Source: a virus
DNA: 58,079 bases
Strand: one strand, 5' to 3'
Virus record (IMG/VR): IMGVR_UViG_3300048823_000073
Coordinates: 1 to 58,079 of that record
In this document: piece by piece, positions 14,769 to 22,918 of the stretch
How the letters are laid out: every line of letters begins with the position of its first letter
How positions within the stretch are numbered: the first letter of the stretch is position 1
The notes under the pieces: generated by a model
What the model saw: the letters and a program-made list of their open reading frames with translations, nothing else
Database searches by the model: none
Told to the model about the DNA's origin: nothing
Made by a program: the position numbers and the translations under genes

Positions 14769-14953
14769 TGGTGCCGAAACTTCTGAGCAGATCATTTGCA
14801 ATGCAACGTGAGATGCTGGACGCGCTAACCAAGTTAGGGAGAAGGCGGAATATATCGCGCAGTGAGATCGTGCGCCGGGCCGTGTGGCAATACTTGAGAG
14901 ACGAGCAAAAGAGAGAGCAGAAAGTTCTCTATGTGCAGGAGTACGATATATGA
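14768..14953 (+). CDS. Ribbon-helix-helix DNA-binding protein
   Basis: A 61-aa protein with the CopG/Arc-type pattern: a short N-terminal strand (LLSRSF), helix 1 (REMLDALTKLGRR), then I-S-R-S-E-I-V-R-R-A-V helix 2. Likely dimeric and DNA-binding; a candidate regulator. The start overlaps the nuclease stop (TGATG), and the end overlaps the next gene (ATGA). Confidence 0.75.
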   Translation: MVPKLLSRSFAMQREMLDALTKLGRRRNISRSEIVRRAVWQYLRDEQKREQKVLYVQEYDI

Positions 14954-15225
14954 CGTTGAAGCCCAATCAAGACCCCGTAGCTCCTGACTTGCGGGAAGAG
15001 GCGATGTCTACTTTGTTCTTGTTGCTCGCGGAGACCGGAGAGTTTCATCTGTCGGGGCTTGCAGCGGCCGAAGGGCTTCCACTCGACCAACGAGCCCCCC
15101 TCGCAGAACATTGTCTGAATGTGCTTTCTCCAAAGCATTACGACGAAGTTGTGCGGAGCATGGGGATTTATGACGCTCTTGCTTTGAAGCTTCACGAGGA
15201 ACTGGTTCTTCTAGGGAGCAAGTAA
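14950..15225 (+). CDS. Hypothetical helical protein
   Basis: A 91-aa mostly helical protein, coupled to neighbours by ATGA and TAATG overlaps. No recognised family. Its place between an RHH protein and a VRR nuclease suggests a role in DNA metabolism. Confidence 0.65.
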   Translation: MTLKPNQDPVAPDLREEAMSTLFLLLAETGEFHLSGLAAAEGLPLDQRAPLAEHCLNVLSPKHYDEVVRSMGIYDALALKLHEELVLLGSK

Positions 15226-15626
15226 TGGCCGCGACACCCGAAGCAAAAGTCAAGAAGAGGGTGACTGATGTTCTCAAGGACTATGGGAAGTATGTTTGGT
15301 ATAATATGCCAGTCCCCACTATGTATAGTGCCGCTTCCTTGGATTATCTTTGTGCGGTTGCTTTCGGAGGTAATCGCGATATGGCATTATCATTCGCCAT
15401 TGAGACGAAGGCTCCGGGTAAACGCCCGACGCCGCGCCAGGAAGCGTGCATTGCAGCAATGCGCGAACGCGGCATCAAAGTGTTCGTGATCGACGGCGAA
15501 GTGGGTATTTGCGATCTTATTTTTTGGCTAGAGGATGTTATTGATGGGGCTGTTTCCGGCGATCTCACGAGGGCACGTAGTAGTGCCGCAGGACATGGGG
15601 CTGGTGGGGCTGTTCCCAGAGGCTAA
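15225..15626 (+). CDS. VRR-NUC domain nuclease
   Basis: A 133-aa protein. The fold pattern D-Y-L-C near 42, F-A-I-E-T-K-A-P-G-K (57-66) and P-T-P-R-Q followed by M-R-E-R-G-I-K-V-F-V fits VRR-NUC, a PD-(D/E)XK nuclease family found in phages and often linked to helicases. Here the SNF2-type helicase follows directly and overlaps it. Its first half includes a partial palindrome copy read as A-F-G-G-N. Confidence 0.85.
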   Translation: MAATPEAKVKKRVTDVLKDYGKYVWYNMPVPTMYSAASLDYLCAVAFGGNRDMALSFAIETKAPGKRPTPRQEACIAAMRERGIKVFVIDGEVGICDLIFWLEDVIDGAVSGDLTRARSSAAGHGAGGAVPRG

Positions 15627-17091
15627 GGCGCTTACCTTTCGCGGTAACAATGTTCTCGCAATCCCCCATGACTTTCACTCAACGCTGTATCTTCGCTCGC
15701 AGGGCATTGACGTTCCGGCGCCGGTGCTTTCGCAGTATGATTGGCCGGGCGAGCGCGTGCCCTATGCGGTGCAGAAGAAGACTGTAGCGATGATGACGAC
15801 AGCGCGCCGTGCCTACAACCTCAACGGGTTGGGTACGGGCAAGACCATATGCACGCTCTGGGCGTTCGACTACCTCAAACGGATGGGCCTCGCGAACAAG
15901 ATGATAGTTGTCGCGACCATCTCAACTTTGGAGAAGGTGTGGGTTTCGGAAGTGTTCAGGAATTTCCCGCATCTGACGACCGCAGTGCTCTATGGTACAA
16001 AGAAAAAGAGACTCCAGCGATTGGCAGAAGACGCAGATATCTACATCGTCAACCATGATGGCGTGGGTACGATCCTCGATGAACTCATGGCCCGTAAAGA
16101 TATCGACGTGCTGGCGATCGACGAGCTGGCCGTCTACCGAAACGGGCGCGCGGATCGCACCAAATTCATGCGCAAACTGGCTGCTGGGATGCGTTGGGTG
16201 TGGGGCCTGACTGGTGGACCTATGCCAAAGGAAGTGACGGATATATGGGGGCAGGCGACCATCATAACCCCCTATACGGTGCCGAAATACTTCAACCATC
16301 TACGCCAGCAACTTTGCTATCGGGTCGGGGTGCATGGGTGGGAGCGCAAAGCAGATGCTATCCCTCGCGCATTTGCAATGCTCCAACCAAGCGTTAGGTA
16401 CACCCTGGACGATATCGTGGAGTTACCTGAGACGGTAATGCAATACGTCGATGCCCCGATGGGGCCAAAACAAAAAGTTGTCTACGACCTGATGCGCAAG
16501 ACCATGCTGGCGAAGATCGACCAAGAGGAAGTCACGGCGATGAATGCCGGGGCGGCTATGTCCAAGCTCTTACAAATTGCGTTGGGCTGGGTCTACACCC
16601 GCGACGGCACCGTGGTCACGTTGGACAACGAAGATCGTATCCAGCTCATTGTGGACTCAATCTTGAATGCCCAGCGCAAGGTCATTGTGTTTGTGCCCTT
16701 CAAAAGCGCCCTCGCGGGGTTGAGTGCGGCATTCACGAACGAGGGCATTGATCATTTTGTGGTGTCGGGCTCGACGCCGATGACGCAGCGCAGGGACTAT
16801 TTCGAGGCGTTTCAGGAAACCTCCCAATATACGGTCGCGCTCGCGCATCCTGCCTGCATGGCCCACGGGCTCACGCTCACTGCTGCCGATACGATTATCT
16901 GGGGAGGGCCTGTGACTTCCTTGGAGACGTTCATGCAGGCCAATGGAAGGATTACTCGTTTGGGGCAAAAGCACAAGCAACTCGTGCAGATGATCGGGGG
17001 CACGCCAGTAGAGAAGAAGCTCTATAAAGCGCTCGAAAAGAAAGACGCTACGCAGAAGATGTTTTTAGATATGATCGCAGACAACTCGTAA
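15595..17091 (+). CDS. SNF2-type DEAD/H helicase
   Basis: A 498-aa protein. Walker A is G-L-G-T-G-K-T; motif II is D-E-L-A instead of D-E-A-H; motif III-like is L-T-G-G-P-M-P; motif VI is Q-A-N-G-R-I-T-R-L-G-Q. The order and final Q-x-x-G-R-x-x-R-x-G-Q identify a SNF2/RapA-like phage helicase. With the VRR nuclease it likely forms a replication or recombination unit. Start ATG 15595 overlaps the VRR gene; GTG 15583 is an alternative. Palindromes at 15631 and 16422 are read through. Confidence 0.9.
   Translation: MGLVGLFPEAKALTFRGNNVLAIPHDFHSTLYLRSQGIDVPAPVLSQYDWPGERVPYAVQKKTVAMMTTARRAYNLNGLGTGKTICTLWAFDYLKRMGLANKMIVVATISTLEKVWVSEVFRNFPHLTTAVLYGTKKKRLQRLAEDADIYIVNHDGVGTILDELMARKDIDVLAIDELAVYRNGRADRTKFMRKLAAGMRWVWGLTGGPMPKEVTDIWGQATIITPYTVPKYFNHLRQQLCYRVGVHGWERKADAIPRAFAMLQPSVRYTLDDIVELPETVMQYVDAPMGPKQKVVYDLMRKTMLAKIDQEEVTAMNAGAAMSKLLQIALGWVYTRDGTVVTLDNEDRIQLIVDSILNAQRKVIVFVPFKSALAGLSAAFTNEGIDHFVVSGSTPMTQRRDYFEAFQETSQYTVALAHPACMAHGLTLTAADTIIWGGPVTSLETFMQANGRITRLGQKHKQLVQMIGGTPVEKKLYKALEKKDATQKMFLDMIADNS
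15631..15648. repeat. Dispersed palindrome copy (15631)
   Basis: CTTACCTTTCGCGGTAAC, read as L-T-F-R-G-N near the helicase N-terminus, just after the stop of the VRR nuclease. Confidence 0.85.
16422..16439. repeat. Dispersed palindrome copy inside helicase (16422)
   Basis: GTTACCTGAGACGGTAAT, read as L-P-E-T-V in the middle of the helicase gene. Confidence 0.8.
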
Positions 17092-17105
17092 CCTTTGGAG
17101 GTAAC
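17088..17105. repeat. Dispersed palindrome copy used as stop and RBS (17088)
   Basis: GTAACCTTTGGAGGTAAC. The left arm gives the helicase TAA stop and the right arm the Shine-Dalgarno (GGAGGTAAC) for ATG 17107. Confidence 0.9.
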
Positions 17106-17106
17106 A

Positions 17107-17394
17107 ATGGCGCCCGGTGTATTTTCTTTTCGTAGCTGGTTTGACAGCAATTTGAAGATAGTATGGTCCGTGAGAGAAGACCGCATTGGCTGTCTCTATA
17201 ATCATTATTGTGTGCATCACGTAGATTGGTTTGGCATGAATTTGGAGGCGCTTCCCCTAACGCACGACGAGTTCCTAGCGCTCATGTCGCAGTGGCGCCG
17301 GGGGAGTAAGGGGCTTCACGTAACCGTCAATATGCGCGCCCAGGAACTTGAGGCATTTCTCACACCCCACGAAATCAACCTTTGGAGGTTTTAG
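17107..17394 (+). CDS. Hypothetical protein
   Basis: A 95-aa protein rich in W, H and R, with two cysteines in the first half. Start ATG 17107 lies one base after the palindrome arm GGAGGTAAC. No family recognised. Confidence 0.6.
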   Translation: MAPGVFSFRSWFDSNLKIVWSVREDRIGCLYNHYCVHHVDWFGMNLEALPLTHDEFLALMSQWRRGSKGLHVTVNMRAQELEAFLTPHEINLWRF

Positions 17395-17403
17395 TCGTAT
17401 CTA

Positions 17404-17421
17404 GTTACTTTCCGAAGTAAC
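17404..17421. repeat. Dispersed palindrome copy (17404)
   Basis: GTTACTTTCCGAAGTAAC, a perfectly symmetric outer part, in the gap before the coiled-coil gene. A TTGACA-AGTAAC element follows at about 17440. Confidence 0.8.
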
Positions 17422-17465
17422 ACCTACAAGATATAGTAGTTGACAAGTAACCGATGGGGGTAATA

Positions 17466-17876
17466 ATGACGGCCCAGCCAATTAACATCAGTTTTGATAC
17501 TCGCGTCGAACAATATCTTAAAGTTCGCGTCAAGGAAGCAGAAATCGAGGCGCGACACAAAGAAGAACTTGCCCCACTCAAGGCGGCTAAACAGAAACTC
17601 GAAGCGTTGTTCTTGAACGCGCTTAATTCGACCGGGCAGGATAGCGCGAGGACTGCCCACGGGACCGTGTATAAGAAAGCCCGCGACAGCGCTTCCTTGG
17701 AAGACCCGGATGCGTTCTTGAACTATATTATTGCGGGAGAGGCTTGGCACTTGATTGACCGCAAGGCGAACGTCACTGCGGTTCGGGACTTCCTCAACGA
17801 AACCGGACAGCTCCCCCCGGGGGTTAAATTCTCAACCATGATTACCGTGGGGGTGCTGTCACCGAAGAAAAAATAG
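17466..17876 (+). CDS. Coiled-coil phage protein near SSB-like gene
   Basis: A 136-aa protein. Residues 15-55 are a charged coiled coil (V-K-E-A-E-I-E-A-R-H-K-E-E-L). A beta segment G-T-V-Y-K-K-A-R-D-S-A and the C-terminus G-V-K-F-S-T-M-I-T-V follow. Similar layouts occur in phage nuclease-inhibitor or SSB-neighbour proteins, but no family is assigned. RBS GGGGGTAATA precedes ATG 17466. Confidence 0.6.
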   Translation: MTAQPINISFDTRVEQYLKVRVKEAEIEARHKEELAPLKAAKQKLEALFLNALNSTGQDSARTAHGTVYKKARDSASLEDPDAFLNYIIAGEAWHLIDRKANVTAVRDFLNETGQLPPGVKFSTMITVGVLSPKKK

Positions 17877-17931
17877 GTTGTTCTATCAAAGTTACCTGCA
17901 AAAGTAATACCCAAATCTGGAGTAGATTTTA

Positions 17932-19074
17932 ATGGCTCAGAATGTAACTGTTGCAAAAAATATCAAAGTCCCTGCTCGCTTCGCGGCGTCCGTGGAGGAC
18001 AACGACGAACTCAGCGCTGGCATTACCCGTGGGTTCTCGGTGCTCGGGTATCGCGGTAAAGTATGGCGCATCAAATCGCACGGCGACGAGATAGACGTGC
18101 TGGATGGGGACGGCAACCCGGTGCCGATCATTGAAGTGGTGTTGATCAAAGCAGCAGCCACCAAGTCTAAGACTTACTACCCTGGCGGGTGGGAAGAGGG
18201 GTCGAACAAAGCGCCAACTTGCTGGTCCTCAAACTCCGTCCTGCCCGATGCTGGCGTGCTGGAACCTCAATCACCCTCATGCGCCGCCTGCCCGAATAAC
18301 GCGATCGGGTCGCGGATTACCGACAGTGGTAAGGGCGCGAGAGCCTGCGGAGACTATAAGCGCGTCGCGATTGTGCCTCTGGGAGATATGGACAACGAGG
18401 CATATGGCGGCCCCATGTTGCTCCGCATTCCGGGGGCATCGTTGACTGGCCTCGACGACTATGCGAAGCATTTAAAGAGCCTCGGTGTTCCCTACTTCGG
18501 GGTGGTCACGCGGCTCAAGTTCGACGTGAGGGAGTCCTACCCGAAAATAGTTCTCACGGAAACTCGCGGCGTGACCGAGGACGAAGCTGACAAGGTAGAC
18601 GAACTTCGTGCTGATCCGCGTGTGGCGCACATTCTGGCCGAAGAGGCGGCGGTTCTGTTCGCGGAACCCGAAGGGGAAGCCACTGTTGCTCCTGCCCAGG
18701 GAGCCCCAGCAGCAGCGCCACAGACCGTCTCACAACGCGCCATGCCGAAGGCACCCGTAAAACCTGCCCCCCAGCCAGCGGCCTCCCCAGCCCCTCCAGC
18801 AGCCCCTCCAGCGGTTACCACTCCGAAGCCCGCCCCCAGAGTAGCCCCCAAGCCTGCCACTGCGCCCGCTGCCCCCGCCCCAACTGCCAGACCGGCAGCT
18901 AAGGCTCCGACCGGCGCGTTCGGTGTGGCGCCCGCGAAACCCGCTCCGGCGAGAGCCGCTCCTGCTCCAGCGCCAGTTATTGAAGCAGAAGGTGACGAGC
19001 CAGGAGAAGCGGATGGAGAGCCCCTCGGGTTCGAGAATGAACTCGATGATGCGTTGGAGAATATCGGTATCTAA
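17932..19074 (+). CDS. Putative ssDNA-binding replication protein with acidic tail
   Basis: A 380-aa protein. The N-terminal 230 residues include cysteines in A-P-T-C, S-C-A-A-C-P-N-N and R-A-C-G-D-Y-K-R that could bind zinc. Residues about 245-355 are a long Pro/Ala linker, and the last residues are acidic (ENELDDALENIGI). An ordered domain, flexible linker and acidic tail is the plan of SSB proteins such as T7 gp2.5, and it lies next to the primase. The SSB call is inference from architecture. Start ATG 17932. Confidence 0.6.
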   Translation: MAQNVTVAKNIKVPARFAASVEDNDELSAGITRGFSVLGYRGKVWRIKSHGDEIDVLDGDGNPVPIIEVVLIKAAATKSKTYYPGGWEEGSNKAPTCWSSNSVLPDAGVLEPQSPSCAACPNNAIGSRITDSGKGARACGDYKRVAIVPLGDMDNEAYGGPMLLRIPGASLTGLDDYAKHLKSLGVPYFGVVTRLKFDVRESYPKIVLTETRGVTEDEADKVDELRADPRVAHILAEEAAVLFAEPEGEATVAPAQGAPAAAPQTVSQRAMPKAPVKPAPQPAASPAPPAAPPAVTTPKPAPRVAPKPATAPAAPAPTARPAAKAPTGAFGVAPAKPAPARAAPAPAPVIEAEGDEPGEADGEPLGFENELDDALENIGI

Positions 19075-19108
19075 TATTACTTCCAAAGGTAAGTAAGAGA
19101 GCAAATAA

Positions 19109-19140
19109 GAGGGCGGGACAAAGTTCCCGCTCTCATTTCC
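19109..19140 (+). terminator. Rho-independent terminator-like hairpin
   Basis: GAGGGCGGGA (19109-19118) pairs with TCCCGCTCTC (19125-19134) around a short loop, one base bulged, and is followed by ATTTCCTCT. It lies after the SSB-like gene and before the primase-helicase. Confidence 0.65.
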
Positions 19141-19163
19141 TCTGGGGTTCGGTGGCGGATATT

Positions 19164-22082
19164 ATGGTTGATTTCAGCGATGCCCAACGATTTATTGCAA
19201 AAGTGGTTCCGTTTACACCCGGCGCCTATGTCAACCTTCACTACTTTACAACATCCAAAAAGCCCGGGGGACTCTACTACATGCAGGGCGTCCCCGTGCA
19301 AAGTGTAACAGAGTTCGTAAAGCAAGTGAAGCGGTGTGTAGATAACCCCTCGGGAGCGCGCGACATATACTTTTGCACGTCGTCACAGAGCGAAGTTGGG
19401 ACGAAGCAAGGGGCGAGAGGGTCATTCAACATTGCTGTGCGGAAAATGGAAAATGCGGTAGAGCAGAAAAGCTTCCGCTTAGACCTCGACGTGGGTGAAA
19501 AGAAAGGCTACCAGACACGTAAGGACGCCCTTGCGGCGCTTGCAAATCTCATAAAGCTCACCAGTCTCCCCAAGCCCAACGTAGTCGTGTCATCGGGCTC
19601 CGGGGGCTTCCATATCTACTGGATCGTGGCCGAGCCGATACCCATTACAGAGTGGCAACCTTACGCTGATGCGCTCGTGGAAGCTGCCCTGGAAAGCGGT
19701 ATGGTTTTCGATAGCGGATGTACAACTGATGCGGTGCGTATCCTCCGCGTGCCCGAAACCCTCAACTACAAATCCAATCCACCAAAGCCTGTCACTCTCG
19801 ATCTCTTTAGTGAGGTAGATTATCTCAAAGATAAAATCTTTGCTTGTTTGGAACCGTGGCTCGGGCGCGCTCCCCGCGTTACCGCGAAAGGTAAGACACT
19901 CGCCCCTGACGAGAACGACGAGCTGCGAGCCGGGCTCGAACGTGAATACGCCCCGGCAGACATCAACAGGCTTGCGGAAAGCTGCGCCTGGATTAAATAT
20001 TCTATCGACACAGGCGGCGTGGACAATGAAAACCTGCTACGCCGGTTCGCATTCGCCATAGCTCTGAGATGCATGGAGCCAAAGGATGCAGCATGGGCAT
20101 TGATGCGCTTGCGGGAGACTGTGACTGATGAAGAGTTCCTCGATCAGTACGGAAGAGCGCAAGCTGATTTTGTAAAGAAAGAACTCCCAATACCATACTG
20201 CACGAGCATTGATAGAGAGCGAAAAGGTGCATGCAAGGACTGCCCACATCTGGAAAAGGGGAAAAACCCCCTCGCCTTTGCAGTGGGCACCCAGCTCGTG
20301 CCCGCCGCCGCATGCTCGCTCGCCCCGTTTTTGGTAGGGACAGAATATCATGTGGGCGCTGACGAGAAAGTTTATCGAAGCACGACGGACGAAGATGGGG
20401 CGATATTGAATGAGCTGATCTTTCCATATCCGATACGTGATCCGTGGATGGCTAAGGACCAGGGTGGCGGCTTCATCTGGAATTTCAATACTACCATTAT
20501 GGATGGAAGCCATCTCGATGCGGCGATAAAGTGTGAAGACGTATGCGCGATTGATGCGTCCAGAAAGGCGCTATCAAAGCGAAGCATGTTTATCCCCCAT
20601 ATGACACAAGCTACTCAGGATTTTCTCATGACCTTCCTCCAGAACCTTCGCAATAGTCCCGGCAGCGTCATTCCAGCATCCCCGTTTGGCTGGGCGGAGA
20701 ATGACGATAAGATCATCCAAGGTTTTACCTTTGGAGGTAAGACCTGGGCACGGGGAGCGATCACACCGGCTGCGGCGCCAATGAATGCTCTGGCTTCCAA
20801 ATATAAGCCCGCAGGAGACACAGAGCAGTGGCGGCAAGCGGCCAAACTGATGATCGAACAAGGGCGACCAGAACTAGATTGCATCATCGCCTCGGCCTTC
20901 GCTGCCCCCTTGGTGCGGTTTACCGGGCACAAGGGCATGACGATCGGGGCGTGGTCGCTGGAGAGCGGCGTCGGCAAATCGACAGCACTGGAGATCGCGC
21001 AGGCCGTATGGGGTAGCCCGACTGCTATTTCCGGCCTCACCGATACGACAGTATCGACCGGGATGAAGCTAGGCCAGCTCAAAAATTTACCTGTGTATTG
21101 GGATGAACTGAAATCCCAGGAACAGACAAAGCACTTTGTCAACATGATGTTTCAGGTATCCAGCGGCAACGACAGGAACCGAGGGCGCCGCGACGGGACG
21201 TTGGCCGAGACAAAGGAATGGCAAACGCTGCTCTTTTACGCGTCGAACGAAGCGCTCTACGATGCTATCTTGCAGCATACGAAGACGACAACTGCTGGGC
21301 ACATGCGGGTGTTCGAGTATGAAGTCCGCCCGACCGAACAGCCGAACATACATACTGCGGGGATGGTCACGCGATTGGTAGGGACGTTGCGGCAGAACCA
21401 CGGAGGTATTGGGTTGGAATATGCTAAATATCTCGGAGAGAATTACGAGAAAGTCGCCCTTGATGTCGCGAAGATTAGTGACGCTTTAGAGAAGGCCCTC
21501 CACGCGGAGAATGATGAGCGATATTGGATTTGCGCCATTGCAGTGCTCTTGGTGGGGGCGTCGCTGTCCAACAAACTAGGGTTTACCGCGTTTGACATAA
21601 AAGGCATGCGGGACTTTCTTGCGATGGAACTCAAGCGCATGCAAGCTAAAAAGCGCGAGGCCCCGAACGATATGGCTAAGGGGGAGAATGTCATAGCGGC
21701 GCTGGGCGCATTTCTGAATGAGATGGGGGTCGAACATTCGCTCACAACCAATATAATATGGACGAACGCTGGCAGGCCACAACAGGGGCATGTAAAAGTT
21801 ATAGGGGATGGCACGCAGCATGTCAGCCGTTTGAAAGTGGTCAATGTCCAGAAGGGCAGGGACGACCACCAAGTCCGCATCCGGTGTTCCGCCCTCACTG
21901 AATGGCTAAAGAAGAACGAGTACCCCTATACAGGCTTTACGACTTCACTAGGGCGGCATTTCGGAGCGAAGAAAGGGCGTTGGTTCCTAGCGTCGGGGAC
22001 GACATTTGGCGGGGATAAAGAATATCTTTGGCATATCAACACAAAGGGCACCGCGCTTGAGAGTGCAATTACTTGGGAGTAG
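19164..22082 (+). CDS. PrimPol (AEP) primase fused to DUF927 helicase
   Basis: A 972-aa protein. The archaeo-eukaryotic primase part has D-L-D-V around 105-108, S-G-S-G-G-F-H around 144-150 and R-V-P-E-T-L-N-Y-K around 200, the three AEP motifs. C-T-S...C-K-D-C around 345-365 looks like a zinc site. The C-terminal half has Walker A G-V-G-K-S-T near 600 in a DUF927-type helicase domain. One chain could therefore prime and unwind. The start may be GTG 19152. Palindrome copies at 19879 and 20724 are read as V-T-A-K-G-K and F-T-F-G-G-K. Confidence 0.9.
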   Translation: MVDFSDAQRFIAKVVPFTPGAYVNLHYFTTSKKPGGLYYMQGVPVQSVTEFVKQVKRCVDNPSGARDIYFCTSSQSEVGTKQGARGSFNIAVRKMENAVEQKSFRLDLDVGEKKGYQTRKDALAALANLIKLTSLPKPNVVVSSGSGGFHIYWIVAEPIPITEWQPYADALVEAALESGMVFDSGCTTDAVRILRVPETLNYKSNPPKPVTLDLFSEVDYLKDKIFACLEPWLGRAPRVTAKGKTLAPDENDELRAGLEREYAPADINRLAESCAWIKYSIDTGGVDNENLLRRFAFAIALRCMEPKDAAWALMRLRETVTDEEFLDQYGRAQADFVKKELPIPYCTSIDRERKGACKDCPHLEKGKNPLAFAVGTQLVPAAACSLAPFLVGTEYHVGADEKVYRSTTDEDGAILNELIFPYPIRDPWMAKDQGGGFIWNFNTTIMDGSHLDAAIKCEDVCAIDASRKALSKRSMFIPHMTQATQDFLMTFLQNLRNSPGSVIPASPFGWAENDDKIIQGFTFGGKTWARGAITPAAAPMNALASKYKPAGDTEQWRQAAKLMIEQGRPELDCIIASAFAAPLVRFTGHKGMTIGAWSLESGVGKSTALEIAQAVWGSPTAISGLTDTTVSTGMKLGQLKNLPVYWDELKSQEQTKHFVNMMFQVSSGNDRNRGRRDGTLAETKEWQTLLFYASNEALYDAILQHTKTTTAGHMRVFEYEVRPTEQPNIHTAGMVTRLVGTLRQNHGGIGLEYAKYLGENYEKVALDVAKISDALEKALHAENDERYWICAIAVLLVGASLSNKLGFTAFDIKGMRDFLAMELKRMQAKKREAPNDMAKGENVIAALGAFLNEMGVEHSLTTNIIWTNAGRPQQGHVKVIGDGTQHVSRLKVVNVQKGRDDHQVRIRCSALTEWLKKNEYPYTGFTTSLGRHFGAKKGRWFLASGTTFGGDKEYLWHINTKGTALESAITWE
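20724..20741. repeat. Dispersed palindrome copy inside primase-helicase (20724)
   Basis: TTTACCTTTGGAGGTAAG, read in frame as F-T-F-G-G-K. It is a near-perfect Shine-Dalgarno in mid-gene with no start codon after it, so its conservation there is not for translation. Confidence 0.85.
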
Positions 22083-22087
22083 TTACC

Positions 22088-22516
22088 TTGGAAAGTAAAG
22101 TAGAGTTAACGCGTATGCGTGCTCGAGAGTTGTTTTTTATAGGCGACCACAATCGGTTGTATTGGCGTGTGGCGCGGGGATGCGTAGCGGCTGGCACGCC
22201 TGCTGGAGCCTTGTGTAATGGGTTCCTGCACGTCAAAGCAGATGGGCAATTCTATTATAATCATCGGCTTGTGGAGTTCATCCTCACAGGGCGGTGGCCT
22301 GAGAGGAAGCGGCCAGGGCGGACGACGGGGAGGATTACCTTTGGAAGTAAAAACGTTCACACAAGAGCAAGTGAGAGCCGCATGTCTGGCGTCGTGGCGG
22401 GCAGGGTTCGGATCGGCGGCGACCCACTTCGACGCTCTATCGAAACAGTTCCGGGACGAGAGCCAAGAAAAAGAGATGTTGTCTCGGTTCTCCAAGATAG
22501 TTTGGCAGTGGATTGA
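22088..22516 (+). pseudogene. Truncated HNH endonuclease
   Basis: The N-terminal 75 residues follow the usual opening of phage HNH homing endonucleases (R-L-Y-W-R-V, A-G-A-L, Y-Y-N-H-R-L-V, then T-G-R-W-P). The H-I-D-H/N-x-N core that should come next is missing. The frame runs on as Arg-rich sequence that overlaps the next gene. TTG 22088 sits in the centre of a palindrome copy with GGGAG upstream; ATG 22115 is an alternative. Probably a decaying or recombined homing gene. Confidence 0.55.
22334..22351. repeat. Palindrome copy with a start codon at its centre (22334)
   Basis: ATTACCTTTGGAAGTAAA. The central TTG (22341-22343) is the likely start of the next gene, with GGGGAGGA just upstream. 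Confidence 0.6.
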
Positions 22517-22559
22517 TTATCCACCTGCGAGACTGCAACCTCCAAAGAAGGAAGGCTAG
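22341..22559 (+). CDS. Last rightward early gene, hypothetical
   Basis: A 72-aa helical protein starting at TTG 22341, eight bases after a consensus GGGGAGGA, which is preferred over the longer frame from 22218. A-A-C-L-A-S-W-R and a C-terminal P-P-A-R-L-Q-P-P-K-K tail are visible. No family recognised. Its stop is convergent with the leftward HNH gene. Confidence 0.5.
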   Translation: MEVKTFTQEQVRAACLASWRAGFGSAATHFDALSKQFRDESQEKEMLSRFSKIVWQWIDYPPARLQPPKKEG

Positions 22560-22573
22560 TCATAGCCCTTCTT
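22545..22573. terminator. Bidirectional hairpin at convergent gene ends
   Basis: AAGAAG-(GAA)-GGCT (22545-22557) pairs with AGCCCTTCTT (22564-22573) across both stop codons. It is placed where the rightward early and leftward late transcripts meet, and is probably a bidirectional terminator. Confidence 0.55.
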
Positions 22574-22804
22574 CCCAGCACGCCAGCCGCGATTAGTCGA
22601 AGGCGATTTGACGCGCAAGTTGCCGGGGGCATTCGTGCCGCTCTTCCTAAGAGGATTGGAGTGGTCCACGTCTTTGCCATCTCCCTTTGAGACGCGGCCT
22701 TTTTTCTCCATGTCAGATCGAGCCGCGTTGCGCTGGGCACGCTTCTTTATCTGCTCGGGCTTGGCGTGATAATCCCGGTACTCTTTTTGATAATCGCGTG
22801 CCAT
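22556..22804 (-). CDS. Small HNH-type nuclease-like protein
   Basis: An 82-aa basic protein. The C-terminal half K-G-D-G-K-D-V-D-H-S-N-P-L then N-A-P-G-N-L-R-V and S-P-S-T-N-R-G fits the short phage HNH family (DVDH...N...N). It is the last gene of the leftward late arm. ATG at 22804 is preferred over GTG at 22807, with GAGGG upstream. Such HNH proteins often assist packaging or act as homing enzymes. Confidence 0.75.
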   Translation of the reverse strand: MARDYQKEYRDYHAKPEQIKKRAQRNAARSDMEKKGRVSKGDGKDVDHSNPLRKSGTNAPGNLRVKSPSTNRGWRAGKKGYD

Positions 22805-22918
22805 CACACCCTCAACAATCGTGCCGAAGGACTACCCTTCGGAATTTCCAAAACAGCCATAGAAAAAGATCAAGTATGCTAAAAGGATCGCCGCCGCATC
22901 CGTGGTTAGTGTGCCTGC

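Noticed and set aside
17439-17468. TTGACA promoter with -10 at ATAATG before 17466
   Set aside because: The -10 would cover the start codon and ribosome site, so the match is probably chance.
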